Shown: piece by piece, positions 45,605 through 54,022 of the stretch
How the letters are laid out: each line of letters opens with the position of its first letter
Position numbering within the stretch: position 1 is the first letter of the stretch
Assembly (NCBI GenBank): GCA_035443885.1
Contig: DAOMNO010000002.1
Span: 124,001-188,000 of the forward strand
Source: DAOMNO01 sp035443885
Lineage (GTDB): Bacteria > Planctomycetota > Phycisphaerae > Phycisphaerales > SM1A02
Direction of reading: 5' to 3'
DNA: 64,000 nt
Translations under genes and position numbers: made by a program
Notes under the pieces: model-generated
The model's database searches: none
Told to the model about the DNA's origin: nothing
What the model saw: the letters and a program-made list of their open reading frames with translations, nothing else

Positions 45605-46192
45605 CTAATCGTCTTCAGCAATCGGGCAACTCAAACTCTTCGCATACATCCCTGACCGATCAAAGCAGCACGGCCTTCGCTTGCCCTTGGCGAGCATATC
45701 ACACGCAGTGTTGATCCGCCTCGCGCGAGTCTCAGCCTGCTTCGCGGTGATGATCCACTGAATCCAATCCCGCCGCGCGACTGGCGTGATATCCGCCCAC
45801 ACCTCGCGCGCCCGCTGTGTCGCAGAAGCGAGAGCCTTCCGCAGATCGGTCGGCACGTCTGGTTCTGGTTCGCGCTCAGGCGGCAACGGCGCAATCTCCA
45901 GCGTGACGATCTCGCCGACTTCCGCGCCGCTCACTTCGCGCAGCTTACGATCGACCTTGAGCCAGTGGCCGCCTTGACCATCCGGCTCAAGCGTGGCTCG
46001 AAACGCCGCGCCATTCATCGTGCCCTCAACGGATACCTGCCCACGCGAGCGCAGCTTGCTGCTCGCTTCCTTGGGCAACATGAGAAAGGACCACCCTCCT
46101 GCAACAGTTTTGCCTCGCGCCGCCTTCGGCCGCAGCAGCGTCGCACTGAAGCGTATCGTGGTCGGCGCAGCCTTTGTTGGTGTCCTCGCCAT
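45605..46192 (-). CDS. DUF1905/YdeI-like protein
   Basis: A 195-residue protein. The N-terminal half (TTIRFSATLLRPK...GGWSFLMLPKEASSKL, VSVEGTMNGAAFRATLEPDGQGGHWLKVDRKLREVSGAEVGEIVTLEI) is a DUF1905 domain. The C-terminal half (DLRKALASATQRAREVWADITPVARRDWIQWIITAKQAETRARRI) is the YdeI/OmpD-associated helical domain, linked in some bacteria to antimicrobial-peptide resistance. It ends just before the tRNA-Gly promoter, on the opposite strand. Confidence 0.85.
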   Translation of the reverse strand: MARTPTKAAPTTIRFSATLLRPKAARGKTVAGGWSFLMLPKEASSKLRSRGQVSVEGTMNGAAFRATLEPDGQGGHWLKVDRKLREVSGAEVGEIVTLEIAPLPPEREPEPDVPTDLRKALASATQRAREVWADITPVARRDWIQWIITAKQAETRARRINTACDMLAKGKRRPCCFDRSGMYAKSLSCPIAEDD

Positions 46193-46308
46193 GCCGTTGA
46201 TTCTATCACGGCGATTTGCGCTGATTCGCGGCGAGCATTCGCTGCCTGGTACCTCAATGCGTTGCCCCGCAACGCCCTGCCACGCGGCTGTGATACAATG
46301 ATCGCACC

Positions 46309-46381
<73 letters not shown>

Positions 46382-46387
46382 TTATAT

Positions 46388-46422
46388 GCCGCCGTTGACA
46401 CACATTGTCTCCGGCGGCTTTT
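46388..46422 (+). terminator. Terminator of tRNA-Gly
   Basis: GCCGCCG (46388-46394) pairs with CGGCGGC (46412-46418). An inner GACA/TGTC stem sits between them and TTTT follows directly. Confidence 0.65.
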
Positions 46423-46530
46423 CGTTGACATTCGTCGAGGAATTCGCGAGCTTTGGCGACCCGGGCGCGCGCTGCTGACGGGAGGCGATGTGCCAGCGAG
46501 CGACAGGCGATGACGCGGATGGACGCTCGC

Positions 46531-46566
46531 TTGTGCAAGTGGTTGTGCAAGTGGTTGTGCAAGGTG
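46531..46566 (+). repeat. Three tandem 12-mers TTGTGCAAGTGG near the tRNA end of the island
   Basis: The 12-mer occurs at 46531, 46543 and 46555; the third changes after its ninth base. They lie between the attachment core and the integrase stop. TTGTGCAAG recurs close to the other island end (60923), suggesting integrase arm-type binding sites. Confidence 0.5.
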
Positions 46567-46586
46567 CCGCAGAAGCGCGCTGTCGA

Positions 46587-48035
46587 TCAGGGGGCGGCCT
46601 TCGCGGCTGTGCGCCGCGCGACCTTGCTGAGCGGAAGGTCCGGCAGACTCGCCACCGCTGCCGCCACGTCGAGGAGTTTCGGGTCGGTGTAGACGTTGGC
46701 GGTCAGAGACGGATCGCTGTGCCGCATCGCGGCTTGGGCGGTCCGAAGCGGAACGCCCGCTTTGGAGAGATGCGTACCGAAGGTGTGTCGCAGGGCGTGG
46801 ATGTCGATCGTCCGCCCGCGATCGTCGGTCTTGACAACGACCTCCTTGCCATCGCGCTTCTCCACGCGCGCAAGTCCGGCGAAGACCAGATCGCGGTCGA
46901 AAATGCGGATGAGTCCACCGGGCACGTCGAATAGCGGCTCGTCGCTGGCGAGCGTTGCTGGAATCGGCTCTTCCGCATCGCGCGCGGCCTGTTGCGCTCG
47001 CGTCAAACAGTCGGCCAACCACGCGCGGATGTCGGCGGCGAGGTCGGCCCGCAGCGGAATCTCCGATCCGCGCCGGTTCTTCTCATCACGAGCGTGCAGA
47101 AGGAGATGCGGAACAGCGCCGCCAAGATCGACCTGCCCGACGGTGATGCTCGCAAGTTCGCCTTTGCGCAAACCGGTGAGCACGAGCGTCTTATAGATCA
47201 GCGCACGTTCGCGTCCAAGCCACAACAGTCGATCTCGCGTCTTGTCAGAGACCTTCGCCAGCGGCTTTCCTTCATCGTCGCCACGACGCACCATCAATGC
47301 GTCTGCAAGCGGACGGCGCTGCGCCGCATCGAGCAGGCGGGCTAGTTCGTCCTCGGTCAGCGCCCGGCGCTTGCGCCGCGTGTCGGCCCGCTGGTCCGCC
47401 ACGGCGACAGCCAGCAGCGGGTTGTGCGTGAGCCGCTGAGTGCGGACGCACCAGTTGACGAACGTGACACACGCCTGCCGATACCCGTTCTGCGTGCCCG
47501 CTGCCATGCCGGCATCGGCCTGCTCGGCGAGCCAGCGCTCGACGTTCGCCGCCGCGAAATCTCGCAAGCGCTTGACGCTGCGATCTCCCGCCACGCGGGC
47601 GACGCGGCGGCGCACCTGCGTGCACCAGTGCTCGGTGCTGCCCTTGAGCCGCAGGTGGTCGCGCCATGCGTCGAGGGTCGTCTCGATCGACTCGCCTCCG
47701 TGCTTGGAAGCAGCGTCCTCCTCGGGAGTGAGCACGCCTGCGCGCACTAACTCGGCGCGGCGTTGCAGACGCGTGAGGACTGCGCGCGCGGCCGTTTCAT
47801 CGGTGCAGCCGGTGGCTTCCTCGACCCAGAGGCCGGCGGCGTCGCGGAACTTGGCGATGTACGATTTGGTCTGGCCGCGAATGCGGAGCGATCCATTCTT
47901 CCCTTCGAACACCTCTGCCGTGCGGAGTTTGCCATTGCGCAGACGCCAGCGGGCGACGCGTTTGCCGCGTTGCTCGACGATCTCGGCTCCGGGCGGAAGC
48001 GGTGCGGTCCAGGCTTTACGAAACACGGTGCCCAT
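46587..48035 (-). CDS. Tyrosine-recombinase integrase
   Basis: A 482-residue integrase. The N-terminal part holds an arm-binding-like region (WRLRNGKLRTAEVFEGKNG). Residues about 120-215 are the SAM-like core-binding domain. The catalytic domain keeps its residues: Arg in TGLRKGELASI, His-x-x-Arg in IHALRHTFGTHL, His in MRHSDPSL and nucleophile Tyr in TANVYTDP. It would catalyse integration and excision at the tRNA-Gly site beginning 200 bases away. The C-terminus faces the tRNA. It is the last gene of the island's mobile module and lies 205 bases after the coiled-coil gene. Confidence 0.93.
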   Translation of the reverse strand: MGTVFRKAWTAPLPPGAEIVEQRGKRVARWRLRNGKLRTAEVFEGKNGSLRIRGQTKSYIAKFRDAAGLWVEEATGCTDETAARAVLTRLQRRAELVRAGVLTPEEDAASKHGGESIETTLDAWRDHLRLKGSTEHWCTQVRRRVARVAGDRSVKRLRDFAAANVERWLAEQADAGMAAGTQNGYRQACVTFVNWCVRTQRLTHNPLLAVAVADQRADTRRKRRALTEDELARLLDAAQRRPLADALMVRRGDDEGKPLAKVSDKTRDRLLWLGRERALIYKTLVLTGLRKGELASITVGQVDLGGAVPHLLLHARDEKNRRGSEIPLRADLAADIRAWLADCLTRAQQAARDAEEPIPATLASDEPLFDVPGGLIRIFDRDLVFAGLARVEKRDGKEVVVKTDDRGRTIDIHALRHTFGTHLSKAGVPLRTAQAAMRHSDPSLTANVYTDPKLLDVAAAVASLPDLPLSKVARRTAAKAAP

Positions 48036-48240
48036 GAGGCGATGGTCTCCAAACCCATGCCGCGATTCGGGACGGGCGGCCGGGGGTCACAGTGAGGGCT
48101 GCCCGGTGGCACGGGTCAAGTCGGCGGCGAAGATGCGGACAAGGGCGGAGATTCGCGGCCCCGGGCGGCCATGCGGGCGCAGGGCCGCCGTCCACATCTG
48201 TGGCGATGGCCACTACGCCTGCCCGGCTGGCCACCCGTAA

Positions 48241-48786
48241 CTACACCGCCTTCTTTGCCTTCGCGAGAGCCCGCTCGGTGTCGACGACGGTGGCTTCTGC
48301 CGCGACCCACGCCGAGTGCGCCTTGGCGGCTGCACGTTCGCGCTCGCGCCGCTCGATCATCGCGACCACTTCCTTCGGAAGCCGCGCTGCCGGAAGCAGG
48401 CCGTCGTCATGAACTTGGAGCACCCGCTGCGCAGCCGACTCCGCCTCGTGAAGCGCCTTCGTTGCATCACTGGCCTCGAACACTGCCGCATCCAGCTCGG
48501 CTTCCAGCTTCTCGATGGCTGCAGTTGTCCTCGCGCGGGTGGTATTCAGATGCGTTGTCGCCTTCGATGCGACGCGTTGCCGCTGTCCCATATGCGTCAC
48601 GGTCTCCATGTCGGCGCGCATCTCCGCGATGCGAGCGATGATCCCATCAGCTGCGGCCAGGTCAAGCCCCGCAGCGTCGGCCAGTTCTGCCAGGCGATCA
48701 GCCGATTCGTTCGCCCATGCGGCTTCGATGAATGCTGCGCGTGCATGGAGCCGCTTCCGCTGTGCGTGTTGTGTAAGCGTTGTCAA
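48241..48786 (-). CDS. Island coiled-coil protein of unknown function
   Basis: A 181-residue, Ala/Glu/Arg-rich, almost entirely helical protein. Heptad-like stretches occur at about residues 85-115 (ARTTAAIEKLEAELDAAVFEASDATKAL) and 140-178. There is no Cys, and no catalytic motif. It overlaps the stop of the HEAGH gene by ATGA, which supports it as a real gene. Similar helical proteins in mobile elements are scaffolds or accessory factors, but no role can be assigned. Confidence 0.65.
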   Translation of the reverse strand: MTTLTQHAQRKRLHARAAFIEAAWANESADRLAELADAAGLDLAAADGIIARIAEMRADMETVTHMGQRQRVASKATTHLNTTRARTTAAIEKLEAELDAAVFEASDATKALHEAESAAQRVLQVHDDGLLPAARLPKEVVAMIERRERERAAAKAHSAWVAAEATVVDTERALAKAKKAV

Positions 48787-49286
48787 TGCGGAGTCCTTTC
48801 CGTAAGAGGTAGAGAGACGATGCCGCGCAGGTACAGCACCCGCGCGGCTTCAACGATCGAGCGTTCGTGATCGCGAATGAGGCGCTCAGCGATCAAATGA
48901 ATCCAAACGTGCCGCCGCGCCCATCGTTCGGGCTGACCTTCGACGCCGCTGATGCAAAAGCGGGCGATGTGGACGTGATCAGGCAGGGCCTTCCGCATGT
49001 CATTGCGCAGTCCTGCCGCTGTTTCAGCGGTCGCGAGCGTCTCCACCACAGGTGGTCGATCGACACTCGTGGGCGGCAATTCGGGCGATGTGTGCCGCTC
49101 AGCCAGTGATTCAGCGAGAGGTCCTGCAGCCGTCACCATGGCGCTGTCTGTCGGCATTAGGTCCGAGCCGTGCCATGCAGCACTGCCGAACTCATGGAGC
49201 GTTGCGGTCACGGTGCCGCCGTGACTCAGAACATGGAAGGCAACGGCGTGACCGGCTTCGTGCAATGACAGCGTCCAGCGATCCAT
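48783..49286 (-). CDS. Island HEAGH-motif metallopeptidase-like protein
   Basis: A 167-residue protein. Near the N-terminus, LSLHEAGHAVAFHV contains the zinc-peptidase motif HExxH in the HEAGHA form of the FtsH/M41-like group. The rest has a Pro-rich middle and a helical C-terminus with HIARFCISGVEGQPERWARRHVW. There is no AAA domain or membrane segment, so it is a small stand-alone relative of the kind often found in phages and islands. GGAGG lies 7 bases before ATG 49286. It could cut a repressor or process another island protein, but that is only a guess. Confidence 0.75.
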   Translation of the reverse strand: MDRWTLSLHEAGHAVAFHVLSHGGTVTATLHEFGSAAWHGSDLMPTDSAMVTAAGPLAESLAERHTSPELPPTSVDRPPVVETLATAETAAGLRNDMRKALPDHVHIARFCISGVEGQPERWARRHVWIHLIAERLIRDHERSIVEAARVLYLRGIVSLPLTERTPH

Positions 49287-49605
49287 CAATCAACCTCCTG
49301 CACAATTTCATCAGTGCCCGTCTCCGGACACACTTCGCCAACTGCGCCACAGTTCGCCATCGCTGCGCCTTGGGAGACTCTGGCGTAGTCTGGTGAAGTG
49401 TGCTGCGGAAGCGCCCACGTCCACGGTCCCCGGTAGCCGTCCGGTGCAGCCACGACACCGAGCCGAGCGCGGGCGCGGTCAAGCGTGCGGGTCTTGATCC
49501 CGGCTGCCTTCGCTGACGCCTTCACTTCTGTACCGGCTTTGCGGCCGTCGGCGAGTTCCGTGCGGAGAAACTCCATCGCTTCCTCAAGCGCGCCACTATC
49601 ACCCC
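49286..49605 (-). pseudogene. Detached C-terminal segment of the primase-helicase (frame broken)
   Basis: In the frame one base away from the helicase, translation near 49605 reads GDSGALEEAMEFLRTELADG and continues to KTRTLDRARARLGVV and YRGPWTWALP. This is the usual C-terminal winged-helix tail of RepA-like mobile-element helicases. The helicase's own frame runs instead into an Arg/Ser-rich stretch ending at 49522. The break lies in GGGG (plus-strand CCCC at 49602-49605); one more G would join the frames. An ATG at 49576 preceded by GAGGAAGCG could allow separate translation of 96 residues. Sequencing error, true mutation and programmed slippage all remain possible. Confidence 0.7.
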
Positions 49606-51036
49606 GTCACCACCACCCTCGGACTCGGCCGCCAGCGCATCATCCGCACACATGGTGACCGGACTGCTCTCCCAGCTGATCGCAGCTGGGATTCCGCCGA
49701 TGTCGAAAGCCAGTCCGGTTCCCTCCGGTGCGAGGTTGTTCTTTCCTGACAACAAGAGTCGCCGGTTCTTGTCATTCGGATCGCGCGTGAGATGCCACAC
49801 CGCGCGGGCGATGCCCGTGAACGCCCGGCTGCCGATGGCTAGGTCGTCTGCGATCGCGCCAACACTCTTTCGCCGGTGCGCCACGATCAGCACCGCCGGG
49901 CCGTAGCGCTCCACCAGCTGCGCTACGGGCGCGAGTATGCCTCTCACCTCGTTATCACGGTGGGCGTCCGTGCGGCCGCCGAGGAACGACCCGATTGGGT
50001 CGATGATGAGCAGCCGACAGTCATCATGCCGCATCAGCGCCGCTTCGAGGGCTGGAAGGTCCTCAAGCGTGAACATTGCTTCCACAAGTCGGCCGCCTTC
50101 GCCGCATTTGCGCACTGTCGTCAGCAGATGCAGGCGGCGCACGTCTGCGCCGTGCGCATCGAGCCGGGGACGAATGGTGTCAGCCGGATCATCCTCGGCC
50201 GAGACGAGTATCACGGAGCCGTCGGGGCACGCGCTGCCATCAGGCCACATGCGCCCGATCGAGACTCGCGACGCCATGTCGGTTGTCAAGAACGATTTGC
50301 CTTCGCCCGGTCGGCCCACCAGCAGCGTGATGCGCCCCAGCGGCACACGGCCGGGCCAGAGCCATTGCACTTCACGCGGCTCAATATCCGCCAAACAGCG
50401 CAGCACCGGGCCAGACGTATCAGCGTCGGGTACCGCATCCGCTGCCGGTGTGAACTGCTGCGCATCATCGATGAGCCGTGCGAGGTCTTCACCGCACGCG
50501 CCGCCATCGGCGATCCACGCTCGGATGTCTTTGTGCTGTGTCGGCGGGTATGAGATTCGCACGGAAGTGCACGCGGCATGCAGCGCTGCGCCAATCGCCG
50601 CCACGCTCCGTCGGCCTGCATCATCGTTGTCACTGATGATCACGACGTGGCGATCGCGCATCAACGCCGCGAGTTCATCTGCGCACTGGCCGGCCATGGG
50701 CACGCCGACGACTGAATGTCCCAACGAGAGCAGACACACGGCGTCGCTCGCGCCCTCCGCGACGAGGACTGGATCGCTCGCACTGGTCCCGGCATAGGCG
50801 GGTAGGCCGTCCGCTGGCATGATCAGACCGCGCCGCGAGCCGAGGTTGGCCGTGTAGCGCGGCCGAGGACCGGGGTCGTCCCAACGCGTGATGATGCCGA
50901 TGCGCTCACCTTGTGCGTTGCGCTCGGGATACTGCCACCCGCCGTCGACTCGCTTCGCACCGATCGCAAGCCATCCGTCCACGGTCGTTCCCGGTGGCGC
51001 AGGATTCTGTGTTGCGGTCGTTCCCAACATGGTCAT
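49522..51036 (-). CDS. TOPRIM/RecA-like primase-helicase of the island
   Basis: A 504-residue protein in this frame. Residues about 85-170 are a TOPRIM domain with VLVAEGASDAVCLLSLG and VVIISDNDDAGRRS. Residues about 215-440 are a RecA/RepA-like ATPase with Walker A LVGRPGEGKSFLTTD, Walker B CRLLIIDPIGSF and AVLIVAHRRKS. Such proteins prime or unwind DNA during replication of plasmids, phages and mobilisable islands. The last 30 residues (VARLRKRWSFSARNSP) are off-frame; the proper C-terminus continues in the frame described at 49286-49605. ATG overlaps the stop of the AlpA-like gene. Confidence 0.85.
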   Translation of the reverse strand: MTMLGTTATQNPAPPGTTVDGWLAIGAKRVDGGWQYPERNAQGERIGIITRWDDPGPRPRYTANLGSRRGLIMPADGLPAYAGTSASDPVLVAEGASDAVCLLSLGHSVVGVPMAGQCADELAALMRDRHVVIISDNDDAGRRSVAAIGAALHAACTSVRISYPPTQHKDIRAWIADGGACGEDLARLIDDAQQFTPAADAVPDADTSGPVLRCLADIEPREVQWLWPGRVPLGRITLLVGRPGEGKSFLTTDMASRVSIGRMWPDGSACPDGSVILVSAEDDPADTIRPRLDAHGADVRRLHLLTTVRKCGEGGRLVEAMFTLEDLPALEAALMRHDDCRLLIIDPIGSFLGGRTDAHRDNEVRGILAPVAQLVERYGPAVLIVAHRRKSVGAIADDLAIGSRAFTGIARAVWHLTRDPNDKNRRLLLSGKNNLAPEGTGLAFDIGGIPAAISWESSPVTMCADDALAAESEGGGDGVIVARLRKRWSFSARNSPTAAKPVQK

Positions 51037-51224
51037 CGCCGCGCCTCCATTGCATCCGCTGACTTCTGATCGAGGTACTCACGGAGATCGGAGAGTCGCC
51101 AGCGCACAAGCCGCTCGCTGAGGCGGATCGGCGGCGGGATTTCACCCGTCTGCGCCATGCGCCACACGCTGCGGGGATGCACGCCGAGCAGGTCAGCCAC
51201 GCGCCTGGCGCTCAGCAGCGTCAC
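51033..51224 (-). CDS. AlpA/excisionase-type small HTH protein
   Basis: A 63-residue protein beginning at GTG 51224, which overlaps the stop of the preceding HTH gene (GTGA). It reads LLSARRVADLLGVHPRSVWRMAQTGEIPPPIRLSERLVRWRLSDLREYL, a winged HTH of the MerR-like AlpA/Xis group. Such proteins activate integrase expression or direct excision. A TTG start at 51242 is the alternative. Its stop overlaps the primase start. Confidence 0.75.
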   Translation of the reverse strand: MTLLSARRVADLLGVHPRSVWRMAQTGEIPPPIRLSERLVRWRLSDLREYLDQKSADAMEARR

Positions 51225-51502
51225 GTCCGCAATCGGTTCCAAGACACAAGACTGGCCCGCTCCACCGGCGCGAAGCGCGCGACCGTCTCGGTGGCGTCGA
51301 ACAGGTCGGCAAGCCCCCCTACCCGCAGGATGCCGGCCCGCCGCAGGGCGGTGGCGATCGCGCTGATGTAGCTCGGCGGGATCAGGCGTCGGCCGCCGAC
51401 GATCGGGCACAGGTCGTCGCGCAGCAATCGGCTGTAGAAGGCGTCTGAGATGTCGCGTGGCCGGGCCCCGATCCGTCGAGCAACGTCTGAAACGGTCAGC
51501 AT
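51221..51502 (-). CDS. Small HTH protein of the island, excisionase-like
   Basis: A 93-residue protein starting at ATG 51502, with AAAGG 5 bases upstream. It contains LTVSDVARRIGARPRDISDAFYSRLL and CPIVGGRRLIPPSYISAIATALRRAG, a helix-turn-helix plus wing of the MerR-like group. It heads the coupled series HTH, AlpA-like, primase-helicase, HEAGH protein, coiled-coil protein, and so is probably the regulator of the mobile module. Confidence 0.7.
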   Translation of the reverse strand: MLTVSDVARRIGARPRDISDAFYSRLLRDDLCPIVGGRRLIPPSYISAIATALRRAGILRVGGLADLFDATETVARFAPVERASLVSWNRLRT

Positions 51503-52190
51503 GGAATCCTTTCCATTCATCGATGATGGCCGCCATCCTGGCGGGACGCTGCGTTGAGCCGTCCTCCGCCGATCGCGAGAGACGGCCCTCCATTAGTCAC
51601 CTAACCCGCCGGCGCGCGGGTTCACGAACAGACCCGGCAGATTTGGCAAAAAAACAGATACCTACTGTTCACCTATGCCGTGGAACAGGCGGGTGGCGCG
51701 CTTTCTTGGAGATTTTCTTCAGTTCTACATCTGCACGCGGAGTCAATCTGTCGCGGCAAAACGACGTGCCGCTACTGGATACCTATGCGCTGGACAGGCA
51801 TACGTGCGCGCGATTGTGGCCTAGCGCTGAAGATTGTTCCACATATGGACCTCGCTGTGAAGATTCGTGTTCACGGCGCGAGCGTGCCGGCCCACCAAGC
51901 CATGCCGCTTCAATGGGGGGCCTCGGCTCGCGCAATCTGCTTCACGCTTGCGATAAACACCATCGCGATGGTCGCCGCGTTGCTCACCACCTGCGGCACC
52001 GCATCGGCGAAGTGGTCGAGCAGCGACTGACGGAGTTGGACCGGCGGTTTCGGTGCGGGGCTGCTTCCCAGTCGATCGAGACCTTTGTGGACCGAAGCGG
52101 ACTTTCACATCCTCGGCGTGCAGATGCGAAACGACCCACGATACAATGGTTCTCATCCCGGCACGTCGCTGGGGATACATGGAGAGCACC
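51503..52190. other. Long intergenic region of the island
   Basis: 688 bases without a convincing intact gene. It should hold the promoter of the minus-strand mobile module. ACCTATGCCGTGGAACAGGC (51671) and ACCTATGCGCTGGACAGGC (51781) are near-repeats 110 bases apart. On the minus strand, 51900-52080 encodes a protein-like stretch (LLDHFADAVPQVVSNAA, then ATIAMVFIASVKQIARAEAPH and a stop near 51915). It has no start in its frame, so it may be a gene remnant. Confidence 0.4.
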
Positions 52191-52646
52191 ATGCTTCGCA
52201 TTGTCCTTGCCATCATCATCGGCTACCTCGCCATCGCGATGACGATCTTCATCGGCCTGACCTCCGCCTACGTGGTGCTTGGCCCGGAAGGCGTGTTTCA
52301 GCCGGGCGTCTTTGACCTCACCACCACGTGGGTCGTCGCCGCCGTCGGCATCAACATCGGCGCTGCGGTCGTCGGCGGCATCGTCTGCGCCATCATCGCC
52401 CGCAGAAAATCAACCCCGCTCATCTTCGCCGCGATTGTGTTCATCCTCGGCATCGCCTTTGCGATCCCGACCATCGCCTCATACGACGCCGAATCGCCTG
52501 CGCGGCCGAACGACATCACGATGCGTGAAGCGATGATGGAAGGCCGTCAACCGACGTGGTTCGCTTTCTCAAACCCCTTCATCGCCGGTATCGGCATCAT
52601 CCTGGGCGCATCGCTCATCAGCAAACGCAACAAGCCACAGGCATGA
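52191..52646 (+). CDS. Small integral membrane protein
   Basis: A 151-residue protein with four hydrophobic segments: IVLAIIIGYLAIAMTIFIGLTSAYVV, WVVAAVGINIGAAVVGGIVCAIIA, LIFAAIVFILGIAFAIPTIA and FIAGIGIILGASLI. GGAG lies 6 bases before ATG 52191; another ATG is four codons upstream. No known family was recognised. A related layout is seen in the membrane protein at 55001-55447. Confidence 0.72.
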   Translation: MLRIVLAIIIGYLAIAMTIFIGLTSAYVVLGPEGVFQPGVFDLTTTWVVAAVGINIGAAVVGGIVCAIIARRKSTPLIFAAIVFILGIAFAIPTIASYDAESPARPNDITMREAMMEGRQPTWFAFSNPFIAGIGIILGASLISKRNKPQA

Positions 52647-52824
52647 ATGCACTTCATTAGTCGGAATGACGCGATCAGCGCTGTTCTTTCTACTCAACCG
52701 CCAAGCACGAACGAGGAAGCTCCGCACGATCCTGAGGCAGCAACCCATTTCCTGGGCTAGACATGCTCGATACAGTGGTAGCGCGGGCGCTCCGCCGAGC
52801 GGGCGGGTCAAGCAGATCGTCCTA

Positions 52825-53229
52825 CTATAATCGCACGAGCGTGCCCTTGCGCTTCACGAAGTTGTTGTAATCCCATTGAATCTCGCTGGATTTCTCGAGC
52901 CACCTCTTGAGGTTCTTGGCGACGATCTGATCGACCGAGGTGTATCTCGCTTCCGCGGCTTTGAAACTTCCTTCGGGACTAAGTCCGGGTTCATCAAACG
53001 ACTGACCGCTCCAGAACAACAAGCGGATGCAGTTCTTCAGCTTGCTATAGCCGACAATTGGATTGCCATCAAGGAACCACACAGGGTGACGGTGCCAGAT
53101 TTTGTTTTCCCTCAGCGCCTCAACCGCAGGAAGGTGTTTCTCGATGGCCTCGGCGAGCGCATCGCAGATGCGCTTGTGACTGGCTGTCTGAGCTGCGTTG
53201 TAGGCCAGAATGTCGTTGTCGATGGGCAT
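52825..53229 (-). CDS. DUF1801-type protein (island copy)
   Basis: A 134-residue protein. It shares with the gene at 45172-45588 long identical stretches, including ENKIWHRHPVWF, GNPIVGYSKLKNCIRLLF and EARYTSVDQIVAK. They differ mostly at residues 15-35 and the last few residues. Function unknown. The clear difference between the copies suggests separate histories, such as horizontal acquisition with the island, rather than a recent tandem copy. Confidence 0.83.
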   Translation of the reverse strand: MPIDNDILAYNAAQTASHKRICDALAEAIEKHLPAVEALRENKIWHRHPVWFLDGNPIVGYSKLKNCIRLLFWSGQSFDEPGLSPEGSFKAAEARYTSVDQIVAKNLKRWLEKSSEIQWDYNNFVKRKGTLVRL

Positions 53230-53648
53230 GTGCTGTTCTGGTCCTTAGTAGGATGATACTTGGCGGGCCGCATCATCGTGCCCATCACCTCGGTTGCGCG
53301 CGTGCAGCCGTCCGACTCCGGACTGGTGCTCGGTCATTGCAGTCCCCAACTCATGCGGCGGGGGTCAGGCGTGTGTGGGTCGGCGGCGATACCCCCCAGA
53401 CGGAGCGTTCGGCTTCCGGTGACGCACACGATTTCCTGAAGAAAGTCGCTCCAAGAATTCGTGCGGTTGCATTGGTCATGGTGGATGGCTGCATGGCCCG
53501 CAACTGGGCTTTGATCATGCCCCAAGTGAGGGCAACTCGGTTTTCTGGGGTGGACGGCTGAGCGCAAACCGCGTCCACGGCGGGCATCCGAACCGTGCAG
53601 CGGGAAGGGGCCCTAGTAAGAACCTAGCGAAAAATCTGGCCCCTTTGC
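53230..53648. other. Intergenic region before the ArsR operon
   Basis: About 420 bases between a minus-strand gene and the ArsR promoter. Short frames exist on both strands, but none has a start site or sequence pattern I would call a gene. Confidence 0.35.
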
Positions 53649-53676
53649 TTGACAGGCAAGTTCCTGCTTGCATAAT
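53649..53676 (+). promoter_or_regulatory. Promoter of the ArsR-VOC operon
   Basis: TTGACA (53649-53654) and CATAAT (53671-53676) are 16 bases apart, the best promoter match in the island. The first operator dyad fills the spacer. Confidence 0.7.
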
Positions 53677-53706
53677 ACCCACATCGACAGGCAAGTCACC
53701 ACTTGC
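53656..53706 (+). promoter_or_regulatory. Tandem ArsR operator dyads
   Basis: GCAAG-N6-CTTGC occurs at 53656-53671 and 53691-53706, 35 bases apart, each inside a longer repeat GACAGGCAAGT...CTTGCATAA. The first lies between -35 and -10, the second 7 bases before the arsR-type start codon. Autorepression by the adjacent regulator is likely. Confidence 0.65.
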
Positions 53707-53713
53707 ATAACTC

Positions 53714-54022
53714 ATGGACGAACTTTACCGAGCACTCGCAGACCCGACCCGACGAGCCATTCTTGATGAGTTGGTTGATCGGAATGGCCAGACACTCTTC
53801 GAACTGTGCGGTCGCCTCATCATGAAGCACGGCATCGAGTCATCACGGCAGGCCATCTCACAGCACCTCGAACTGCTCGAGGCGGCAGGACTGGTCGTGA
53901 CAGAGCGCGATGGCCGGTACAAGTTCCACTGGTTCAACGGCGAGCCGCTGCACCAGATCACCAAGCGCTGGCCGACGAAGAACTCGAAACACAACAAACA
54001 GCGAAAAAGGAGCGATACATGA
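53714..54022 (+). CDS. ArsR-family transcriptional regulator
   Basis: A 102-residue winged-helix regulator. It has the family opening DELYRALADPTRRAILDELV, recognition region SSRQAISQHLELLEAAGLVV and beta-wing TERDGRYKFHWFNGEPLHQI. There is no cysteine pair for arsenic or metals: the only Cys is in FELCGRL. It therefore belongs to the non-metal branch that often precedes SRPBCC/AHSA1 and VOC genes. Its stop overlaps the VOC gene start (ATGA). It probably represses its own operon through the dyads in its promoter. Confidence 0.88.
   Translation: MDELYRALADPTRRAILDELVDRNGQTLFELCGRLIMKHGIESSRQAISQHLELLEAAGLVVTERDGRYKFHWFNGEPLHQITKRWPTKNSKHNKQRKRSDT

Noticed and set aside
46531..46566. Tandem 12-mers considered as a CRISPR array
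   Set aside because: No spacers separate the units, and no cas genes are present anywhere in the window.
48087..48197. A 36-codon minus-strand frame between the coiled-coil gene and the integrase
   Set aside because: It has protein-like composition (MWTAALRPHGRPGPRISAL) but no ribosome site or overlap, and is too short to support.
51821..52219. Minus-strand frame in the long island intergenic region
   Set aside because: Its composition changes partway. The protein-like stretch nearby is in another frame, so at most a decayed gene.
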